Below are positions 1-6,777 of a DNA stretch of 29,499 nt, one piece after another (the first letter of the stretch is position 1; each line of letters starts with the position of its first letter). A model generated the notes under the pieces. That model was not told the DNA's origin, did no database searches, and worked only from the letters and a program-made list of their open reading frames with translations. A program made the translations under genes and the position numbers. The DNA lies in assembly GCA_900545345.1 (NCBI GenBank), contig UQYQ01000025.1:1-29499 (forward strand). The letters run 5' to 3'. The DNA is from an uncultured Ruminococcus sp. Lineage in GTDB: Bacteria > Bacillota > Clostridia > Oscillospirales > Ruminococcaceae.

Positions 1-17
1 AAATACAATTTACATTT

Positions 18-93
18 TGGTTGGGATAGGTGGATTCGAACCACCGGAATGACGGAGTCAAAGTCCGTTGCCTTACCGCTTGGCTATATCCCA
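18..93 (-). tRNA. tRNA-Gln (anticodon TTG), CCA encoded
   Basis: Read on the minus strand, 93 to 21 folds as a complete tRNA. The acceptor arm is TGGGATA/TATCCCA, the D-arm region AGCCAAGCGGTAAGGC, the anticodon stem ACGGA/TCCGT with loop CTTTGAC, and the T loop carries GGTTCGAATCC. The middle three loop bases read TTG, which decodes the glutamine codon CAA. The discriminator base is A, followed by an encoded CCA at 20-18. It has its own consensus promoter immediately upstream. Confidence 0.97.
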
Positions 94-133
94 AAATTAA
101 ATAAAAAATAGTGTTTAACAATTCAGCCATTGA

Positions 134-162
134 ATTATACCACACAGGAAAGTCTTTGTCAA
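134..162 (-). promoter_or_regulatory. Perfect-consensus sigma-A promoter for tRNA-Gln
   Basis: On the minus strand TTGACA (162-157) is followed after exactly 17 bases by TATAAT (139-134), preceded by TGTGG. Both hexamers match the consensus fully, as expected for a stable-RNA gene. The -10 element lies about 40 bases upstream of the tRNA 5' end, leaving a short leader to be removed by RNase P. Confidence 0.9.
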
Positions 163-268
163 GGGATTTTACAAATTTTTATACAAAATAATAAATTAGG
201 TTTTTATATATTATATTGAATCAGTAAAATTTTATTCAAAATAACTGTTATATTTGTTCTTTAATGAC

Positions 269-303
269 ATTTTCTCTGCCTTGATAAATTAGGCAGAGAA
301 AAT
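269..303 (-). terminator. Stem-loop after the ComEA-like gene
   Basis: A perfect 13-bp inverted repeat (269-281 with 291-303, 9-base loop) lies just past the stop of the minus-strand ComEA-like gene. The stem core is CTCTGCCT/AGGCAGAG with A/T-rich outer pairs. There is no long U-run on either side, so it may act as a weak or bidirectional terminator or only as a 3' stabiliser. Confidence 0.55.
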
Positions 304-317
304 TTTGTAATCCTGAA

Positions 318-1109
318 TTATATGGTAACATAGTCTTTAATGCGATTGTATTCTGAGTCTTCCATTGTCATAAGCAGTTCAAGAATATTGGTATATTGTC
401 CTCCGACCTGTTCTCGTAACTTAATTATATTTAATGCTTCTTGTTCGCTGATTAACAGACATTCTTTTAGTTCTTCCTTATCTGCTGTATTAATATTGAC
501 CATTTTCATTTTCTTTTCGGTTTTTTTATCTGATTTTACAGAGTATTTAGGACTTTTTGTTTTATCGCCGGTATTTTTTCTGCTATAGCTTGTCTGCTCT
601 TTCGGAAAATCTTTATACTTGTCTTTTGAAACATAAAGATACTTTTTTAGTTTTTTATATGTAGCATCTCCTATTCCTTTTATGTCCTTTAACTGCAAAA
701 GATTTGAATAATATTTAATTGTTTTTTTATGTGCTATTATTTTTTCGGCCATTACTTCTCCAATACCATCGATTTCCATAAGCTGATATTTTGTAGCTTT
801 ATTTATGTCCAGCGGAAATTCAATGGAAATTGCAGTTGTTTTTTTGCTTTGAGCGGCTGTTGATGTTTTATTATTTGAAACTTTATTCGATTTTTTAGTA
901 TGAGTAGTTGTTTTATGAGATTTAGTTGTCTTCTTTGTGTCGGAGTTTTCTAAAGCGTACGATGAGCTTGATTTAATCGGTACGCTCGTAACAATACTTA
1001 ATTTTGAATCGTTGCTGTTTTTATTAATTGTCAGCATTACAATTCCACAAGCAGAAATAATCAAAATAATAAAAGTCATTATTACATATTTATAGTTAAT
1101 TTTAATCAC
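318..1109 (-). CDS. ComEA-like membrane-anchored helix-hairpin-helix DNA-binding protein
   Basis: Seen: a 263-residue protein with an N-terminal hydrophobic segment (about residues 8-28), a Ser/Thr/Lys-rich linker (about 30-95), then a ComEA-type HhH pair. The first HhH unit begins PLDINKATKYQLMEIDGIGE and ends with KDIKGIGDATYKKLKKYL. A second, weaker unit near the C-terminus begins MVNINTADKEELKE. Known: ComEA proteins bind incoming DNA outside the membrane during transformation, and similar HhH proteins occur outside competence loci. The N-terminal SLBB domain of classical ComEA is absent and no comEC lies next to it, so a competence role is inference. The start is GTG, the furthest upstream possible. 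A strong SD-like AAAGGGTGAT overlaps it, so a downstream start, even ATT at 1100, cannot be excluded. Confidence 0.8.
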   Translation of the reverse strand: MIKINYKYVIMTFIILIISACGIVMLTINKNSNDSKLSIVTSVPIKSSSSYALENSDTKKTTKSHKTTTHTKKSNKVSNNKTSTAAQSKKTTAISIEFPLDINKATKYQLMEIDGIGEVMAEKIIAHKKTIKYYSNLLQLKDIKGIGDATYKKLKKYLYVSKDKYKDFPKEQTSYSRKNTGDKTKSPKYSVKSDKKTEKKMKMVNINTADKEELKECLLISEQEALNIIKLREQVGGQYTNILELLMTMEDSEYNRIKDYVTI

Positions 1110-1161
1110 CCTTTTTGAATTAAATAAAGTGAAAAATTACAATTAAATTTAAAACAACAAC

Positions 1162-1190
1162 AGTATACAAGACTATTTTACTTTAGTCAA
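1162..1190 (-). promoter_or_regulatory. Promoter for the ComEA-like gene
   Basis: On the minus strand TTGACT (1190-1185) is followed after 17 bases by TATACT (1167-1162). It sits about 50 bases upstream of the GTG start, giving a short AT-rich 5' leader. No operator-like repeat is visible around it. Confidence 0.7.
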
Positions 1191-1500
1191 TTAAATTGCT
1201 ATATATAGGTATACTAAGGTTTTTATTGTCATAATTATTTATATTTTATAAAAATAAGATAATATTACACAGTATAAATTTGTGAAAAGTTATTCTTTTT
1301 TGTCGATACAATTTCTTATGATTTATTAAAATTAAGTTTTTTATCATGGAATAAGTGTCATGTAATATAGTATATTTTGTGAGCGTTGAATGAGGATACA
1401 AATTTATTCTAAAGGATAGAATAATAAAGACAATAATTTTTTTATATCAGAATAAAATATTATTCAGAAAAATTCCACAGCTGAAAGGGGAATATAACAA
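1191..1500. other. AT-rich intergenic region with a small inverted repeat
   Basis: This 310-base stretch lies between the divergent ComEA-like gene and the 95-residue gene. It is very AT-rich and I see no coding potential. The only clear structure is an inverted repeat at 1404-1424 (TTATTCTA, loop AAGGA, TAGAATAA), about 75 bases before the next start codon, which could be an operator or a leader hairpin. No convincing -35/-10 pair for the downstream gene could be picked out. Confidence 0.4.
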
Positions 1501-1788
1501 ATGGCTAAAAAAGGTATGAAGCGTCCTGAAATAACACATATGCATCCTCTTAATAGTACTGCACCGGTTCCTGAAATACAGGGAAAAGCAAAAAGCGGAA
1601 AAGAACATGCAAGACCGATAATTTCAGGAACTAATGCACCTAATCAAAAGGTTTTTCATTCTGTGCCTCATTCGTCTGCACAAAGTGCGGATAAACCTAT
1701 TTCAAAGGTTTATTCAACAATTGATACTGATCTTGCAAGGGATAATTTAGAAAACGATATAACAGATGCTGATTTGCAGGATTTATAA
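1501..1788 (+). CDS. Small Pro/Lys-rich protein of unknown function
   Basis: I do not recognise this 95-residue protein. It begins MAKKGMKRPEITHMHP, is rich in Pro, Lys, Ser and His in its first 65 residues, and ends in an acidic tail (DTDLARDNLENDITDADL). There is no signal peptide, membrane segment, cysteine or obvious fold, and it looks largely disordered. The start is supported by GAAAGGGGAA seven to eight bases upstream. It stands alone, with long AT-rich flanks and a possible stem-loop after the stop. The basic head and acidic tail would suit a nucleic-acid- or protein-binding peptide, but that is speculation. Confidence 0.75.
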   Translation: MAKKGMKRPEITHMHPLNSTAPVPEIQGKAKSGKEHARPIISGTNAPNQKVFHSVPHSSAQSADKPISKVYSTIDTDLARDNLENDITDADLQDL

Positions 1789-1800
1789 CCGTGTATTGTG

Positions 1801-1823
1801 TCCGTCATCATTTAGGTGGCGGA
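1801..1823 (+). terminator. Possible terminator hairpin after the 95-residue gene
   Basis: TCCGTCATC (1801-1809) can pair with GGTGGCGGA (1815-1823) over nine pairs, two of them G-U, with the loop ATTTA. It lies 12 bases after the stop. The following sequence, TAACTTTATG, is only modestly T-rich, so the call is tentative. Confidence 0.4.
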
Positions 1824-1920
1824 TAACTTTATGTAAGGTTATGGGATAATTTTAACTTCATATATCTTATAAATTATATTTAAACATAAATGGTATAAAG
1901 GATGCTAATTAAGATATTAC

Positions 1921-1950
1921 TTGACAAAATATATTAAAAGATGTTATTCT
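1921..1950 (+). promoter_or_regulatory. Candidate promoter for the diaminopimelate decarboxylase gene
   Basis: TTGACA (1921-1926) is perfect and is followed after 18 bases by TATTCT (1945-1950), a moderate -10. It would give a 5' leader of about 110 AT-rich bases. A second weaker pair, TTGTTA (2011) and TATAGA (2035), lies closer to the start. No riboswitch-like (lysine L-box) structure was recognised in the leader. Confidence 0.5.
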
Positions 1951-2064
1951 TATTATATCTTTTTTTTCTGATAAAGTGTTAAATTTGAATGCATAAATTT
2001 TTTATATTGTTTGTTAAAATTTTTTGAATTATGTTATAGACAGTGTTGAGAGGCGGTATTTTAA

Positions 2065-3324
2065 ATGAAAAAACCATTTGTTACAAAAGAAATGATTGAG
2101 GAGATAATAAAAACCTATCCAACTCCTTTTCATATATATGATGAAAAAGGTATTCGTGAAAATGCAAGGCGTTTGAATAAGGCTTTTTCGTGGAACAAGG
2201 GTTATAAAGAGTATTTTGCTGTTAAGGCTACTCCTACTCCCGGAATTTTAAAGATATTGAAGGAAGAAGGCTGCGGAGTTGACTGTTCTTCACTGACTGA
2301 ACTTATGATGAGTGAGGCTTGCGGATTTACAGGTTCTGATATAATGTTTTCTTCAAATGTAACACCGGATGAAGATTTTTTATTGGCAAGGAAGCTCGGT
2401 GCGAATATAAACCTTGATGATTTCACTCATATTGATGTTTTGGACAAGCTCTGCGGAGTTCCGAAGACAATTTGCTGCCGCTATAATCCGGGCGGACATT
2501 TTGAGATTGAAAATCAGATAATGGATAATCCCGGTGAAGCAAAATACGGCATGACTAAAGAGCAGATGATTGAAGCTTATAAAATTCTCATGAAAAAAGG
2601 TGCTGAGGAATTCGGTATTCATTCATTCTTAGTTTCCAATACTATTTCCAATGAATATTATCCTGAGCTTGCAAGAACCTTATTTGAACTTGCTGTTGAG
2701 CTTCATGAAAAAACAGGTGCAAAAATTAAGTTTGTCAATCTGTCGGGCGGAATAGGTATTCCTTACCGTCCGGATGAGCCTTCTAACGATATTGAAATAA
2801 TAGGCGAGGGGGTTAGAAAAGCTTACGAAGAGGTTTTAGTTCCTGCAGGAATGGGTGATGTTGAAATTTATACAGAACTCGGAAGATTTATGCTTGCACC
2901 GTATGGACACCTTATTGCTAAAGCTACCCGCGAAAAGAATATTTATAAAAATTATATAGGTCTTGACGCTTGTGCCGCTAACCTTATGCGTCCTGCAATG
3001 TATGGGGCATATCATCACATAACTGTTTTAGGCAAAGAAAATGAGCCTTGTGACTGTAAGTATGATATCACAGGCGGGCTTTGTGAAAATAATGACAAGT
3101 TTGCAGTTGACAGAATGCTTCCTAAAATTGATTTGGGTGATTATATTTGTATCCATGACACGGGTGCTCATGGTTTTGCGATGGGCTATAATTACAACGG
3201 AAAACTGCGTTCGGCTGAAATTCTCCTGAAAGAGGACGGAAGCACAGAGCTTTTACGCCGTGCTGAAACGCCTGATGATTATTTTGCAACATTTGATTTC
3301 ACCCATATTTTTGATAAGCGATAG
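2065..3324 (+). CDS. lysA: Diaminopimelate decarboxylase-family PLP enzyme
   Basis: Fold-type III PLP decarboxylase of 419 residues. LysA converts meso-diaminopimelate to lysine and CO2 in the cytosol, the last step of lysine synthesis. Seen: the alanine-racemase-like barrel with the PLP lysine in FAVKATPTP (K54), the glycine-rich phosphate loop LSGGIGIPY, TELGR, and the C-terminal motifs CENNDKFAVDRMLP and HDTGAHGFAMGYNYNG. These differ from the textbook HIGS and CESGD signatures of LysA (here HSFLVSN and CENND). I recall this variant from other clostridial proteins annotated as LysA, so it is probably a subfamily trait rather than decay. A different amino-acid or carboxy-polyamine substrate remains possible. 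The RBS GAGAGGCGG lies close upstream. It is monocistronic, with a terminator shared with recR. Confidence 0.82.
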   Translation: MKKPFVTKEMIEEIIKTYPTPFHIYDEKGIRENARRLNKAFSWNKGYKEYFAVKATPTPGILKILKEEGCGVDCSSLTELMMSEACGFTGSDIMFSSNVTPDEDFLLARKLGANINLDDFTHIDVLDKLCGVPKTICCRYNPGGHFEIENQIMDNPGEAKYGMTKEQMIEAYKILMKKGAEEFGIHSFLVSNTISNEYYPELARTLFELAVELHEKTGAKIKFVNLSGGIGIPYRPDEPSNDIEIIGEGVRKAYEEVLVPAGMGDVEIYTELGRFMLAPYGHLIAKATREKNIYKNYIGLDACAANLMRPAMYGAYHHITVLGKENEPCDCKYDITGGLCENNDKFAVDRMLPKIDLGDYICIHDTGAHGFAMGYNYNGKLRSAEILLKEDGSTELLRRAETPDDYFATFDFTHIFDKR

Positions 3325-3372
3325 AATTTGATAATAAAATATTTTAATTAAAAACTTTAATCAGCAATAATA

Positions 3373-3403
3373 AAAAGTCCTCAAGTTAAACTTGAGGACT
3401 TTT
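3373..3403. terminator. Bidirectional terminator between lysA and recR
   Basis: A perfect 13-bp stem (3373-3385 with 3391-3403) closes the loop TTAAA. The core is GTCCTCAAG/CTTGAGGAC and both ends are A/T-rich, so each strand has a T-run on its 3' side. It sits between the stop of lysA (plus) and the stop of recR (minus) and can serve both. Confidence 0.88.
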
Positions 3404-3462
3404 AAATTTAAGTGGTAACAGTCCTGTTATTCAGCAAGCAGAAAGATACGGCTTGTTAATGA

Positions 3463-4065
3463 TTATATTTCATTTCGGTTTTCAAGAGCTTTAAACAGAG
3501 TTACTTCATCAGCATATTCTAAAATTCCGCCTATCGGAAGTCCGAATGCAAGCCTTGTAACCTTAATACCGAGAGGCTTTAGCAGCTTTGAAATATACAT
3601 TGCCGTTGCTTCACCTTCAACGGTAGGGTTTGTTGCCATTATAACCTCTGAAACTTCCTCATTGCCGATTCTTGCCAGAAGCTCTTTAATCTTTAAGCTG
3701 TCAGGAGTAACATTGTTAATAGGTGATATCAGACCATGAAGGATATGATATACACCTTTGTATTCTCTTGTTCGTTCAAAAGCAGTGACATCCTTAGGGC
3801 CTTCAACAACGCATATTGTTTTATGGTCACGCTCTGAATCATCACAGATAGGACATATTTCCTTATCGGTAAGATTCTGGCAGACACTGCACATATGAAC
3901 CGTGCTGTGAGCACGAATAATTGCGTCAGCAAACTGCTGTGCTTCTTCTTTGCTCATAGACATGATAAAATATGCAAGTCTTTGTGCTGTTTTCATACCT
4001 ATTCCGGGAAGCTTGGCAAACTGTTCGGCAAGCTCTATTAACGGAAGTGCATTTGCCTGAGCCAT
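3463..4065 (-). CDS. recR: Recombination protein RecR
   Basis: Cytosolic protein that, with RecO and RecF, loads RecA at gaps for recombinational repair. The 200-residue length is typical. Seen in order: an N-terminal helix-hairpin-helix (LPGIGMKTAQRLA, about 19-31), a zinc finger with C59, C62, C71 and C74 in CSVCQNLTDKEICPIC, a Toprim domain (CVVEGPKDVTAFE and later ATNPTVEGEATA), and the C-terminal LAFGLPIGGILEYADE segment. Its ATG shares one base with the TAA stop of ybaB (TAATG), so the two are translationally coupled. The order dnaX-ybaB-recR is conserved across bacteria. Confidence 0.97.
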   Translation of the reverse strand: MAQANALPLIELAEQFAKLPGIGMKTAQRLAYFIMSMSKEEAQQFADAIIRAHSTVHMCSVCQNLTDKEICPICDDSERDHKTICVVEGPKDVTAFERTREYKGVYHILHGLISPINNVTPDSLKIKELLARIGNEEVSEVIMATNPTVEGEATAMYISKLLKPLGIKVTRLAFGLPIGGILEYADEVTLFKALENRNEI

Positions 4066-4412
4066 TAGAATAACCCAGGAAGAGAAACACCGCCTGTTAC
4101 TTTAGACATTTCTTCTTCGCTTTCCTTTTCAATATTATTAATTGCTTCATTAAAGGCACTCATGATTAAATCTTCAAGCATTTCAACATCGTCAGGGTCA
4201 ACAACCTCAGGTTTAATTTTAAGTGACTGTACAGTTTTGTTACCTTGAATTTCAATTTCAACAGCACCGCCGCCGACAGACGCTGTAAAAGTTTTTTCAT
4301 CAAGTTCAGACTGAACTCTTTGAATTTCCTCCTGCATTTTTTGTGCTTGTTTAAGCATTTGGTTCATATTTTGCGGTCCGCCGCCCATGCCGGCTGGTAA
4401 TCTTGCTTTCAT
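4065..4412 (-). CDS. YbaB/EbfC nucleoid-associated protein
   Basis: A 115-residue member of the YbaB/EbfC family, small dimeric DNA-binding proteins with a tweezer-like fold. Seen: a Gly/Met/Gln-rich N-terminus, the helix MLKQAQKMQEEIQRVQSEL, the strand-forming core TASVGGGAVEIEIQGNKTV and the C-terminal helix around LEDLIMSAFNEAINNIEKES. A strong RBS (GGAGGAG) lies nine bases before the ATG. It sits between dnaX and recR as in many bacteria, and its stop overlaps the recR start. The physiological role of the family is not settled; nucleoid organisation or recombination support is the usual suggestion. Confidence 0.95.
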   Translation of the reverse strand: MKARLPAGMGGGPQNMNQMLKQAQKMQEEIQRVQSELDEKTFTASVGGGAVEIEIQGNKTVQSLKIKPEVVDPDDVEMLEDLIMSAFNEAINNIEKESEEEMSKVTGGVSLPGLF

Positions 4413-4550
4413 AGTTTTTTACTCCTCCAAATTTTAATCTAAAAGGGTCTATGCCCTGAATTACATATTTTATAGTTTAGTGTTATATATTTTAAGTCCT
4501 CCGTTTCAGGTGGTGAACATTAATCAAACTCTTTAAAGGCAGAAGACGGT

Positions 4551-4565
4551 GCAGCGTCACGCTGC
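4551..4565. repeat. Perfect 7-bp palindrome at the dnaX stop
   Basis: GCAGCGT (4551-4557), a single C, then ACGCTGC (4559-4565) lies directly at the 3' end of dnaX on the minus strand. No T-run follows, so it may be an intercistronic stem or RNA-processing site rather than a terminator. Confidence 0.4.
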
Positions 4566-6253
4566 TATTGTATTTCTATATCGATATTCATGTTTTTAGC
4601 CTTGTCAATAAGTTTGTCAACCGGACTTTGAGTGCTGTTTTTTGCGTTGTCAGCTCCTTGAGCATGAGCATCATTACTTACTCCGCTTGTGTCCATAGCT
4701 TTCACAGAAACTGTGAATTTTTTTCCGAAGAAATCAGTGATAACCCTGTTCACATCTGAAATCTGAAGCTTAAACATCTTCAAGTCAAAAGCGTCTTTGA
4801 CAATGATTAAAATCATATTTTCGTAAATAAAAGCTTTTGACCCTGAAAGAAAACCGACAGCAGCCGGACATTCATTTTTAAACCTGTCCACAATTTCGTC
4901 CCAGCAATCAAGCGGAGAAAAATCCTTTGAAGTGATTTTTTTCTTAGGTGGTTCAGATGTGTGATGTTCGGATATCTCGGTATGAACAGCTTCTTGTGCG
5001 GGTTCTTTTACAGGTTCTGCTTTGTTTGTATCTGTTGGCTTTTCTTTCGTATTATTCTCAGATGGAATTTTAAATTCAGGTTGACTCACAACAGGTGCAG
5101 GCTTTGTATCAACCGTTTTCACAGGTGGTGTGGTATTAGCAATAAACCTGTTTGAATAGTTTGGTGAGATATTCCCGCTGTCAGAACAAAGCTTTACCAT
5201 GCACATTTCAAATTCAATTCTTTTCGAGGATGCTTTGATTAACTTTTCACTGCACTCACTCAAAGTTTCTATCTTTGATAAAATTTTGCCCATATCAGTA
5301 TGCTGTGCAATGCTTTCAAGTCTGTTATATTCGTCCGGCAGGCACATTACCATATCATTGCCCGGAACTGCTTTTATAAGCATAAGGTTACGCATCTGTT
5401 CTAAAAGCTCACTGCAAAGTCTTGTCATATCCTTTGACATATCATAAAGTGAAGCAACAGTTTCCATAACATTTGTTATGTCATTTGAAAATGAACCTTC
5501 GATGATATTAAACAGATAATCTCTGCCTGCAATACCTGCTGCGTCTGACACGGTTTTTAAATCAACATCATCGGAATATGCTATGCATTGGTCGAGCAGG
5601 GACAACGCATCTCTCATTCCGCCGTCGGATATTTTCGCAATAAGTGTTGCTGCGTCGCCGTCAAGCTGTATGCTTTCTTTTTCTGCGACAAATTTAAGCC
5701 TTGAAACTATATCCTCCGTTCTGATTCGTCTGAAATCAAATCGCTGACAACGTGAAATTATTGTTGCAGGTACTTTGTGAACCTCGGTTGTGGCCAGTAT
5801 AAAGACTACATGAGCAGGAGGCTCTTCCATGATTTTCAGTAATGCATTGAATGCATTGATTGAAAGCATATGAACTTCATCTATTATATATACTTTATAT
5901 TTGCATTGTTCGGGAAGATATTCAGCAGATTCTTTTAACGCTCTTATATCGTCAACGCCTGTGTTTGATGCGGCGTCAATCTCAATTATATCTGTAAGCG
6001 ACTCGCTGTCGGCACATCTGCATATTTCACATTCAAGGCAAGGATTACCCTCGTGCGAATTTTCACAGTTTATCGACTTTGCAAAAATTCTTGCACAGGT
6101 TGTTTTTCCCGTTCCTCTTGAGCCTGTGAATAAATATGCGTGTGCGATTTTATTGTTCTGAATCTGATTTTTAAGGGTGGTAGTAATATGAGGCTGTGAA
6201 ACAACATCATCAAATGTAAGAGGACGCCATTTTCTGTATAAAGCGTGATACAT
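4565..6253 (-). CDS. dnaX: DNA polymerase III subunit gamma/tau
   Basis: ATPase of the clamp loader, which opens the beta clamp and links the replicase to the helicase. The 562 residues are close to the 563 of Bacillus subtilis DnaX. Seen: the universal start MYHALYRKWRP, Walker A GSRGTGKTT (44-52, K50), a zinc module with C63, C72, C75 and C78, Walker B/DExx DEVHML (near 125), and the sensor region ATTEVHKVPATIISRCQRFDF. A Pro/Lys/Glu-rich linker (about 370-440) precedes a C-terminal domain (about 440-540) that would contact DnaB or PolC. A run of seven A at 4942-4936 within K437-K439 could allow slippage to a shorter gamma form. It lies downstream of the SRP RNA and upstream of ybaB-recR. 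Confidence 0.96.
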   Translation of the reverse strand: MYHALYRKWRPLTFDDVVSQPHITTTLKNQIQNNKIAHAYLFTGSRGTGKTTCARIFAKSINCENSHEGNPCLECEICRCADSESLTDIIEIDAASNTGVDDIRALKESAEYLPEQCKYKVYIIDEVHMLSINAFNALLKIMEEPPAHVVFILATTEVHKVPATIISRCQRFDFRRIRTEDIVSRLKFVAEKESIQLDGDAATLIAKISDGGMRDALSLLDQCIAYSDDVDLKTVSDAAGIAGRDYLFNIIEGSFSNDITNVMETVASLYDMSKDMTRLCSELLEQMRNLMLIKAVPGNDMVMCLPDEYNRLESIAQHTDMGKILSKIETLSECSEKLIKASSKRIEFEMCMVKLCSDSGNISPNYSNRFIANTTPPVKTVDTKPAPVVSQPEFKIPSENNTKEKPTDTNKAEPVKEPAQEAVHTEISEHHTSEPPKKKITSKDFSPLDCWDEIVDRFKNECPAAVGFLSGSKAFIYENMILIIVKDAFDLKMFKLQISDVNRVITDFFGKKFTVSVKAMDTSGVSNDAHAQGADNAKNSTQSPVDKLIDKAKNMNIDIEIQ

Positions 6254-6334
6254 TTTAATAAATCATTCCTTTCTCAAAACGGCGTGAAATTTGATTCCCG
6301 CTCTTTTACTGCTTATCCCTTAAAATAAAAAATA

Positions 6335-6467
6335 TCAATCCGACATATAGGCGGGCAGGCGAAACTGCGTCACATAAAACAAACTGCTTAATGCTGCTCG
6401 GTTCCCCGCCTGACATGGTTCACAGCGTTTCATTGCACAGGACCTGCACACCTATATCTCGGATTGA
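6335..6467 (-). ncRNA. Signal recognition particle RNA, short form
   Basis: On the minus strand the RNA begins TCAATCCGAGATATAGG and its ends pair over about 19 positions with one mismatch (6467-6449 with 6353-6335). The conserved SRP core is clear: GTGAACCATGTCAGG, then CGG-GGAA-CCG forming the GNRA-capped apical stem, then AGCAGC and ATTAAGCAG. This domain binds Ffh for co-translational membrane targeting. At about 133 bases it is of the small type, without the Alu domain seen in Bacillus. A T-rich run follows the 3' end, so the terminal stem probably also terminates transcription. Its position just upstream of dnaX matches the scr-dnaX-yaaK-recR order of Bacillus. Confidence 0.93.
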
Positions 6468-6488
6468 ATGAACCTTAATATTTCTATC

Positions 6489-6517
6489 ATTATATCACAG
6501 TTCGTTTTGGTTTTCAA
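6489..6517 (-). promoter_or_regulatory. Promoter for the SRP RNA (and probably dnaX-ybaB-recR)
   Basis: On the minus strand TTGAAA (6517-6512) is followed after 17 bases by TATAAT (6494-6489), with TGTGA before the -10. The expected start near 6482 is about 15 bases upstream of the mature SRP RNA 5' end, consistent with a trimmed precursor. Confidence 0.85.
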
Positions 6518-6645
6518 GTGCAATTTTTATTTTATCTGATTTAAAATTAATAATAGTTATAAGAATTTTATATTATCATGTAGAAAAATTATGACGCAAA
6601 GTAACAATTTATTAAACTTTAGTATCTGTCAAGCTTATTGAAGTC

Positions 6646-6690
6646 AGAAGCAAAAGCGTTCGGGAAAGAAAATCTCGGACGCTTTTTTGT
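6646..6690 (+). terminator. Plus-strand intrinsic terminator with no assigned gene
   Basis: AAAAGCGTTCGGG pairs with CTCGGACGCTTTT, including two G-U pairs, around a nine-base A-rich loop, and is followed by TTTTTTG and more T. The orientation fits termination of a plus-strand transcript, yet no recognisable plus-strand gene lies between dnaX/SRP (minus) and this point. See the finding on a possible short transcript. Confidence 0.65.
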
Positions 6691-6710
6691 TTTTAAATTA
6701 AAGATTTTTC

Positions 6711-6740
6711 TTGACGGATAGTGTTAAAATGTATTATTAT
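6711..6740 (+). promoter_or_regulatory. Promoter for the CAP-domain gene
   Basis: TTGACG (6711-6716) is followed after 18 bases by TATTAT (6735-6740), about 38 bases before the start codon. The AAGGA ribosome binding site lies between the -10 and the start. Confidence 0.6.
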
Positions 6741-6777
6741 AATTATAGATTAATCAAAGCGGAAGGAACGATTTATT

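Noticed and set aside
2836..3018. Minus-strand frames inside lysA and similar shadows inside hisD, hisZ, polC and parC
   Set aside because: They overlap strongly conserved genes, lack ribosome binding sites, and show no family motifs.
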